Shown: one piece after another, positions 6,573-10,193 of the stretch
Position numbering within the stretch: the first letter of the stretch is position 1
How the letters are laid out: each line of letters starts with the position of its first letter
NCBI GenBank assembly: GCA_937897315.1
Contig: CALCNS010000185.1
Location: 1-10,193, forward strand
From: an uncultured Bacillota bacterium
GTDB taxonomy: Bacteria > Bacillota > JAAYKD01
DNA: 10,193 bases
Reading direction: 5' to 3'
Made by a program: the position numbers and the translations under genes
The notes under the pieces: generated by a model
Database searches by the model: none
What the model saw: the letters and a program-made list of their open reading frames with translations, nothing else
Told to the model about the DNA's origin: nothing

Positions 6573-6601
6573 ATTATATCATACTCCATGCGGTATGGTA
6601 A
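6573..6601 (-). promoter_or_regulatory. Promoter of the radical SAM-YdeI operon
   Basis: Minus strand: TTACCA (6596-6601), a 17-nt spacer and a perfect TATAAT (6573-6578) preceded by TGA, an extended -10. The predicted transcript starts at about 6566. Confidence 0.65.
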
Positions 6602-6606
6602 GGAAT

Positions 6607-6822
6607 TTAGAGTGAGAAATGATTCACGGTTAAGGTTGCTAGTTTTGTTTTGGAATCATAAAAACAAAGAATCTCAGTTCTTGTTCCATCACTCGCCAAG
6701 TACCACACGGTGACATCGGCTTCTGTGTCGCCATTCTTCAGTTCATATGGCAGCGAAACCGTGTTATTCCCAGAGGAAACCATCCATGTGAATACCTTGC
6801 TTATCCTGTGTAAGGTATCGAG
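6607..6822 (-). pseudogene. Remnant of an S-layer/Ig-like surface protein C-terminus
   Basis: The minus-strand frame is open from just after a stop at about 6825 to a TAA at 6607. From about 6780 it reads VSSGNNTVSLPYELKNGDTE, then ADVTVWYLASDG, a TEILCFYD stretch and LTVNHFSL before the stop. This pattern (SLPY-L--G, VTVWYL--DG, ATLTV-HFS) is characteristic of C-terminal beta-sandwich segments of Bacillota cell-surface proteins with S-layer homology or Ig-like domains. There is no start codon with a ribosome binding site, no signal peptide and no upstream domain, so this is the tail of a deleted gene. The identification rests on memory of the family pattern. Confidence 0.5.
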
Positions 6823-6893
6823 TTACAGGAAATTTTGTATAGTAATCATGTTCGCACGAGTTGTATTTTTTCAAACACGAATGGTAAACGAGG

Positions 6894-6922
6894 TTGCTGA
6901 CCTTTTGAATTTATAGTAGAAT
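6894..6922 (+). promoter_or_regulatory. Predicted promoter of the sensor kinase gene
   Basis: TTGCTG (6894-6899) and TAGAAT (6917-6922) are 17 nt apart. Transcription would begin near 6929, which rules out the ATG at 6921 that lies in the -10 itself. Confidence 0.55.
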
Positions 6923-6956
6923 GGAAATAACACTCAACACGAGAAAGGAAGTTACG

Positions 6957-8252
6957 ATGTTAGAAACAGTGATGGGACTCGTTAAGTTTGGGTTTTCCTT
7001 GATTTTTGGTGTGCTGGTGTCTGTTCTTTTTGCCGGTGTCGAACAGACGAAAAAGAACTGTTGGTCCATTGGATTCACTTGCTTCACATTGCTCATCGTA
7101 CAAACTGCCAGTTGGTGGTTATGGGGGATTCAAGTTACATCGAAATTATACCCCGTAATCATTCATATACCCGTGATTTTTGTTATTTCACTCTACTTTA
7201 ATCGCCCATGGTTAATATCAATTACCAGTGTCTTAACGGGATATCTATGTTGTCAAGCACCTCGCTGGTTCGGTTTTCTTGCCGGTGCTATTTTGGATAG
7301 TAAAGTTGCCGATTATACGGTCTATATTCTTTCGGTGTTTCTGGCCTACTATTTTCTTAAAAAGTATGTGGCCTCTTCGGTACGAGATCTCATGGAAAAA
7401 TCGGTTCTATCGCGTTTATTATTAGGAGCAGTACCCCTTTTCTATTATTTGTTTGACTATATCACCACCGTGTGGACCGATGTGTTATATTCCGGTGCCG
7501 AATGGGCCGTGCAATTCATCCCCTCAACCGTTTCCATCTTCTATTTTGTGTTTGTTATTCTTTATTACACCGAAACGCAAAAGCAAGCGAGTGCACAAAG
7601 AGACCGTGATATGTTGGCTTCACAACTGCAAATGGCCAAAACCGAGTTTGCTACACTAAGGCAATTGCAAGAAAGTGCTGCTGTATATCGGCATGATATG
7701 CGTCATCATTTTTCTTTTTTACAGAGTCTGGCGAATGAGGGAAACTTAGAGGGAATCCAAGAGTATTTAAAGGTATCCCAGTCCGATATCGACAGAATTA
7801 CACCGGTTCGTTATTGCGAAAATGAACCCGCGAATCTTATTTTGGCTGCCTTCGCCAAAAAAGCAGTACAAAAAGGCGTTCACCTTGTTGTGAAAGCGGA
7901 AATACCCGCATCGATTCCTTTAAGCGATACCGAGTTTTGCTCTCTTTTATCCAATAGTCTAGAGAATGCTATGGAAGCTGCAGCAGCCAGTGAACTTAGT
8001 TCCAACAACAAAATCGTGTTATTCGAAGCCAGGGTTAGCAGAAATAACCTTCTCATATCCACAGAAAATCCTTATACCGGGAACATTCAAATGAGAGAGG
8101 GAATTCCCCTATCGTCCATTGATCATCACGGATATGGGACTCGAGCTATTGCAAGTATTGTCCAATCACATGGAGGATCGGTTCTTTTTGAAGCTGAGGG
8201 AAATGAATTTCATTTAAAGATGGCGATTCCGCTTAACAACTCACAGAAGTGA
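6957..8252 (+). CDS. GHKL-family sensor histidine kinase (AgrC-like), orphan
   Basis: This 431-residue membrane kinase has several hydrophobic segments in the first ~205 residues (probably six or seven helices), then a short coiled linker (about 208-238). The phosphoacceptor box is YRHDMRHHF (H246 the likely site) and the ATP-binding domain has an N-box SNSLENAMEA (332-341) and a G-box HGYGTRAI (391-398). The H-box form and polytopic sensor place it with the AgrC/GHKL quorum- or peptide-sensing type. The ATG at 6957 follows AAAGGAAG by 5 nt; the earlier ATG at 6921 is inside the promoter. No response regulator and no pheromone gene adjoins it, so its partner must be elsewhere. Ligand unknown. 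Confidence 0.88.
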   Translation: MLETVMGLVKFGFSLIFGVLVSVLFAGVEQTKKNCWSIGFTCFTLLIVQTASWWLWGIQVTSKLYPVIIHIPVIFVISLYFNRPWLISITSVLTGYLCCQAPRWFGFLAGAILDSKVADYTVYILSVFLAYYFLKKYVASSVRDLMEKSVLSRLLLGAVPLFYYLFDYITTVWTDVLYSGAEWAVQFIPSTVSIFYFVFVILYYTETQKQASAQRDRDMLASQLQMAKTEFATLRQLQESAAVYRHDMRHHFSFLQSLANEGNLEGIQEYLKVSQSDIDRITPVRYCENEPANLILAAFAKKAVQKGVHLVVKAEIPASIPLSDTEFCSLLSNSLENAMEAAAASELSSNNKIVLFEARVSRNNLLISTENPYTGNIQMREGIPLSSIDHHGYGTRAIASIVQSHGGSVLFEAEGNEFHLKMAIPLNNSQK

Positions 8253-8349
8253 GCTCTGCAAATCCATTTTCGTTCAAAGTTTTTTCAAATAATGCTCAAT
8301 TACCTGTGCTTGTAGGTGTAGTGATTCACTAAAACGTTCCAAAATTAAT
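8253..8349 (+). other. Spacer after the kinase gene, no gene seen
   Basis: No supported plus-strand gene. On the minus strand a short open frame (RLILERFSESLHLQAQ, then a stop) continues from the YdeI-like relic after a one-base frameshift. I do not recognise it; it may be more relic sequence from an unknown gene. Confidence 0.3.
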
Positions 8350-8396
8350 CGGTCAGTGGACCTGCTGATTCAGCAGACCATTGACCGTTTTCCTTT
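8350..8396 (+). terminator. Hairpin with T-rich tail, probable terminator of the kinase gene
   Basis: A long imperfect stem runs 8350-8387 (left CGGTCAGTGG..CTGCTGA, right TCAGCAG.CCATTGACCG, about 16 pairs with one bulge), then TTTTCCTTT. It lies about 100 nt after the kinase stop and is preceded by A-rich sequence, so it could act on both strands. It overlaps the relic of the YdeI-type gene. Confidence 0.65.
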
Positions 8397-8410
8397 ACAT
8401 GGACGATGAA
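8356..8410 (-). pseudogene. Decayed fragment of a YdeI-family gene
   Basis: Plus-strand bases 8356-8398 match 5273-5315, inside the intact YdeI-type gene, at 34 of 43 positions without gaps. On the minus strand the frame reads VKENGQWSAESAGPL against AKENGQWTAVKAGPL in the intact protein, then meets a stop. Nothing else of the gene is left. It lies just downstream (minus sense) of a matching radical SAM fragment, as in the intact operon. Confidence 0.6.
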
Positions 8411-8439
8411 GGTCATAATTAGCGAAAGCCATACCAATT

Positions 8440-8515
8440 GGATATACCTTCTTCTCTTTCTTGGGTGAAAAGGTGGTTTTATAGGACGCACAGTGCAGAG
8501 TGGCTCAACTTCTTA
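8440..8515 (-). pseudogene. Decayed 5' fragment of an SPL-like radical SAM gene
   Basis: Plus-strand 8440-8496 aligns with 6484-6540, the first ~19 codons of the intact radical SAM gene after its GTG, at 39 of 57 positions with no gap. In minus frame it reads HCASYKTTFSPKK against HYAPYKTILSPKN. Farther upstream the match to the AAGAAG ribosome-binding region resumes after a 2-base loss. The cysteine motif is absent. Confidence 0.55.
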
Positions 8516-8545
8516 ACACGATGAAAACAACGTTTATCATTCTGA

Positions 8546-8567
8546 ATAAACTTATTTTTGCTATTGT
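8546..8567 (+). promoter_or_regulatory. Weak candidate promoter for the Fe-S membrane operon
   Basis: TGCTATTGT resembles an extended -10 (TATTGT at 8562-8567), with only a poor -35 about 16 nt upstream. Transcription would start near 8574, only a few bases before the TTG at 8580, which favours the later start. Confidence 0.25.
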
Positions 8568-8615
8568 AGTGACACACTTTTGACAAAAATTAGAGGTATT
8601 CTTAAGCAAATGAAT

Positions 8616-8624
8616 AAGGGGGAG
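8616..8624 (+). promoter_or_regulatory. Ribosome binding site deciding the Fe-S protein start
   Basis: AAGGGGGAG ends 6 nt before TTG 8631. Earlier in-frame starts (TTG 8580, ATG 8610) have no site at a useful distance. Confidence 0.65.
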
Positions 8625-8630
8625 CTACCA

Positions 8631-9476
8631 TTGATCAATAATAAGAAAAAAGTTGGCCATTTAAGAACGGTTCTTCAACTCTCTGTTTTTGTCTTTGTTC
8701 TATTGATTTCTATCAGTAAGTGGCTGGTAGAGAAAGGAATCACGATTCCTTTTTTGCCGGAAGCATCGCTTCATGCCATATGCCCTTTTGGCGGGGTAGT
8801 GACGATATATGAATTCATCACGACTGGAGATTTTATTCAGAAGATTCATAGCTCCTCATTTATCCTCATGTCTCTAGGGATGGTTACTGCCTTACTTTTC
8901 GGCAGCATTTTCTGTGGATATATTTGCCCGTTCGGCACATTTCAGGAATGGATTGGCAAAATTGGGAAGCGCTTGTTCTCAAAGAACTACAACAAATTCG
9001 TTCCTGCTTCCCTTGATAAAATCCTAAGATACCTTAGATACATCGTCTTAGTCATGGTGGTCTACCAAACAGCTGTATCTTCTAAGTTGGTTTTTCAGTC
9101 CATAGATCCTTACTACGCTCTTTTCAATCTTCTTACCAATGAAATCGCGGTTTCAGCCTACATCATGCTCGGTGTCATCGTGGTTCTATCTCTTTTTATC
9201 GAACGACCTTGGTGCAAGTATCTCTGTCCTTATGGCGCTTTGTTAGGGTTATTCAATGTCTTTCGCATTTTCAAAATCAAAAGAAATCAAACCACTTGCA
9301 TTCATTGCAAGATTTGCGACAACGTTTGTCCAATGAACATAGAAGTTTCTACCAAGAATACGATTTCGGATGTACAGTGTATCAGTTGCTATCAATGCAC
9401 CAGTGATGCTTCCTGCCCCATACCGAACACGGTAATGATTTCCTCTGCAAAGGAGAGTGTAACTCGTGAAGATTAA
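8631..9476 (+). CDS. NapH/NosR-like polytopic membrane protein with 4Fe-4S domains
   Basis: With TTG 8631 the protein has 281 residues and about five membrane helices. Two CX3CP motifs follow helices: CGYICPFG (C95, C99) and CKYLCPYG (C195, C199), the hallmark of NapH/NosR C-terminal membrane electron carriers. An extra conserved-looking cysteine lies in HAICPFGG (C51). A C-terminal ferredoxin part has CIHCKICDNVCP (C223, C226, C229, C233) and a second set CISCYQCTSDASCP (C250, C253, C256, C262) with five rather than three residues before the last cysteine. It probably moves electrons between the quinone pool or a cytoplasmic donor and an outer-face acceptor; donor and acceptor are unknown. 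No nitrate or nitrous oxide reductase gene is nearby. The next gene overlaps it by 11 nt. Confidence 0.85.
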   Translation: MINNKKKVGHLRTVLQLSVFVFVLLISISKWLVEKGITIPFLPEASLHAICPFGGVVTIYEFITTGDFIQKIHSSSFILMSLGMVTALLFGSIFCGYICPFGTFQEWIGKIGKRLFSKNYNKFVPASLDKILRYLRYIVLVMVVYQTAVSSKLVFQSIDPYYALFNLLTNEIAVSAYIMLGVIVVLSLFIERPWCKYLCPYGALLGLFNVFRIFKIKRNQTTCIHCKICDNVCPMNIEVSTKNTISDVQCISCYQCTSDASCPIPNTVMISSAKESVTRED

Positions 9477-9945
9477 ACCTCAAACTGCCATTTTGGTTTT
9501 CCTAATTATCTTCGCAGTTGGCATCACATTCACATCGCTGACAGGGTATTGGACAACGGTTTCCACAAAGATACCGGATAAGCTACAGGATATTCAATAC
9601 TCTGGAGCATATGATCCGAACGATATCCGTGGCTCTTTCACGTTTGAGGAAATCAGCAAATTATACGAAATACCTCTCGAGGAGTTGTCTTCGGCATTTG
9701 GGGTCGATATAAACAAAGCAAAAGAGTTCAAATGCAAGGACCTCGAAAGTATTTATGGGGAATCGGAATTCGAAGTCGGTACTGCTTCGGTTAAAATGTT
9801 TACAGCGTTTTACTTGGGTTTACCTTATGAGGCGACAGAAGAAACCTACCTAACCGAAACAGCTGCAAAAATTCTGATGGAAAACGGTCAAATGACAAAA
9901 GATCAATTGGATTATCTCGAAGATCATACCATAACCATTCCTTAA
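9466..9945 (+). CDS. Membrane-anchored protein coupled to the Fe-S membrane protein
   Basis: This 159-residue protein starts at GTG 9466 with AAGGAG 10 nt upstream, inside the last codons of the Fe-S gene, so the two are translationally linked. One N-terminal hydrophobic segment (about 8-28) is a signal anchor, and the rest is probably outside the membrane. The soluble part has a stretch YDPNDIRGSFTFEEISKLYE (about 45-64), then IPLEELSSAFGV and CKDLESIYG. I recall similar domains next to or fused with 4Fe-4S membrane proteins in Clostridia, but no function is established and I name none. It has one cysteine in the soluble part and no heme or metal motif that I can see. It may be a partner or assembly factor of the Fe-S protein. 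Confidence 0.8.
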   Translation: MKIKPQTAILVFLIIFAVGITFTSLTGYWTTVSTKIPDKLQDIQYSGAYDPNDIRGSFTFEEISKLYEIPLEELSSAFGVDINKAKEFKCKDLESIYGESEFEVGTASVKMFTAFYLGLPYEATEETYLTETAAKILMENGQMTKDQLDYLEDHTITIP

Positions 9946-10082
9946 AGAATGAACTAAAGTTATTTAGCTTCCACCAAAAACAATAGCACACCTTGCAGTG
10001 TGCCGGGTGGACTCCTACGTTCTAACAAGTAGAAGCGTTACGGCTCCGCAAATGCAAGCATTTGCTTATGAGCAAGCGTAAA
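9946..10082. other. Gene-free spacer with palindromes
   Basis: No coding region is supported. It holds a minus-strand terminator-like hairpin (9974-10003) and a palindrome GCAAATGC-AA-GCATTTGC at 10048-10065. The words GTAGAAGC and TGAGCAA also occur in the spacer at 3508-3600, which may be a faint shared extragenic repeat. Confidence 0.4.
9974..10003 (-). terminator. Second minus-strand terminator-like hairpin downstream of the tRNA
   Basis: Read on the minus strand, GCACAC and GTGTGC pair around a 6-base loop and are followed by TATTGTTTTTGG. It would back up the stronger tRNA terminator or end minus-strand read-through toward the Fe-S operon. Confidence 0.4.
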
Positions 10083-10129
10083 ACCAAAGAAAAAGGCTTC
10101 AAATCGCAATGATTTGAAGCCTTTTTCTT

Positions 10130-10133
<4 letters not shown>
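10083..10133. terminator. Strong bidirectional terminator with 23-bp perfect arms, abutting tRNA-Ala
   Basis: Arms 10083-10105 and 10111-10133 are perfect complements around GCAAT. The GC core (GGCTTCAAATC) is flanked by AAAGAAAAA and TTTTTCTTT, giving a T-tract on either strand. On the minus strand it ends the tRNA transcript. The outer arm includes the encoded CCA of the tRNA and one more base. Confidence 0.88.

Positions 10134-10193
<60 letters not shown>

Noticed and set aside
6792..6818. Inverted repeat ATACCTT...AAGGTAT as a terminator
   Set aside because: Only 7 bp with a 13-base loop and no T-tract on either strand; treated as chance within the surface-protein relic.
6921..6956. Kinase start at ATG 6921
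   Set aside because: The ATG overlaps the predicted -10 element; ATG 6957 has a strong ribosome binding site.
8580..8608. TTGACA at 8580 as a -35 element
   Set aside because: No acceptable -10 occurs 16-18 nt downstream; the nearest AT-rich hexamer is 11 nt away.

Overview
The window looks like chromosomal DNA of a low- to mid-GC Bacillota (Firmicute), probably a Clostridia-like anaerobe. The signs are strong AGGAGG-type ribosome binding sites, GTG/TTG starts, a BmrC/BmrD-style exporter pair, a GHKL-type sensor kinase, an SPL-like radical SAM protein, a NapH/NosR-like Fe-S membrane protein and the relic of an S-layer-type surface protein. No species can be named from the sequence.

Layout. 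1-3344 (minus strand) is an operon for a heterodimeric ABC exporter. A clear promoter near 3351-3380 drives a leader of about 240 nt, then the first half-transporter (1410-3107) and the second (1-1393, running off the left edge). The leader holds a long imperfect stem, a 32-codon ORF, and a textbook intrinsic terminator embedded in that ORF. The stop codon of the leader ORF overlaps the transporter ATG. This has the layout of a ribosome-controlled transcription attenuator. 3345-3615 is gene-free and carries the promoter and short repeats. 3616-5060 (plus) is a promoter, a class I methyltransferase and a dCTP deaminase. 5061-6542 (minus) is a two-gene operon: an SPL-like radical SAM protein followed by a YdeI/OmpD-associated-type protein, ending flush against the deaminase stop. 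6607-6822 (minus) is the debris of an S-layer-type C-terminus. 6894-8252 (plus) is a promoter and an orphan GHKL histidine kinase. 8253-8560 has no intact gene but contains two decayed fragments that match the radical SAM gene and the YdeI-type gene 2-3 kb upstream, in the same order and orientation. The YdeI-like fragment overlaps a hairpin that looks like the kinase terminator. 8631-9945 (plus) is a two-gene unit of a polytopic Fe-S membrane protein and an anchored extracytoplasmic protein. 9946-10129 holds inverted repeats and terminators. A partial tRNA-Ala(GGC) on the minus strand ends the window.

How the parts relate. The exporter operon is a self-contained efflux module whose leader suggests induction by drugs or translation stress. 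The Fe-S protein and its overlapping partner are probably one membrane redox unit. The other genes (methyltransferase, deaminase, radical SAM/YdeI pair, orphan kinase) are ordinary accessory or housekeeping functions with no evident shared pathway. Several annotated-looking starts are contradicted by promoter or ribosome-binding-site positions, and I moved those starts downstream. The most novel item is the exporter leader; the second is the decayed second copy of the radical SAM-YdeI operon.
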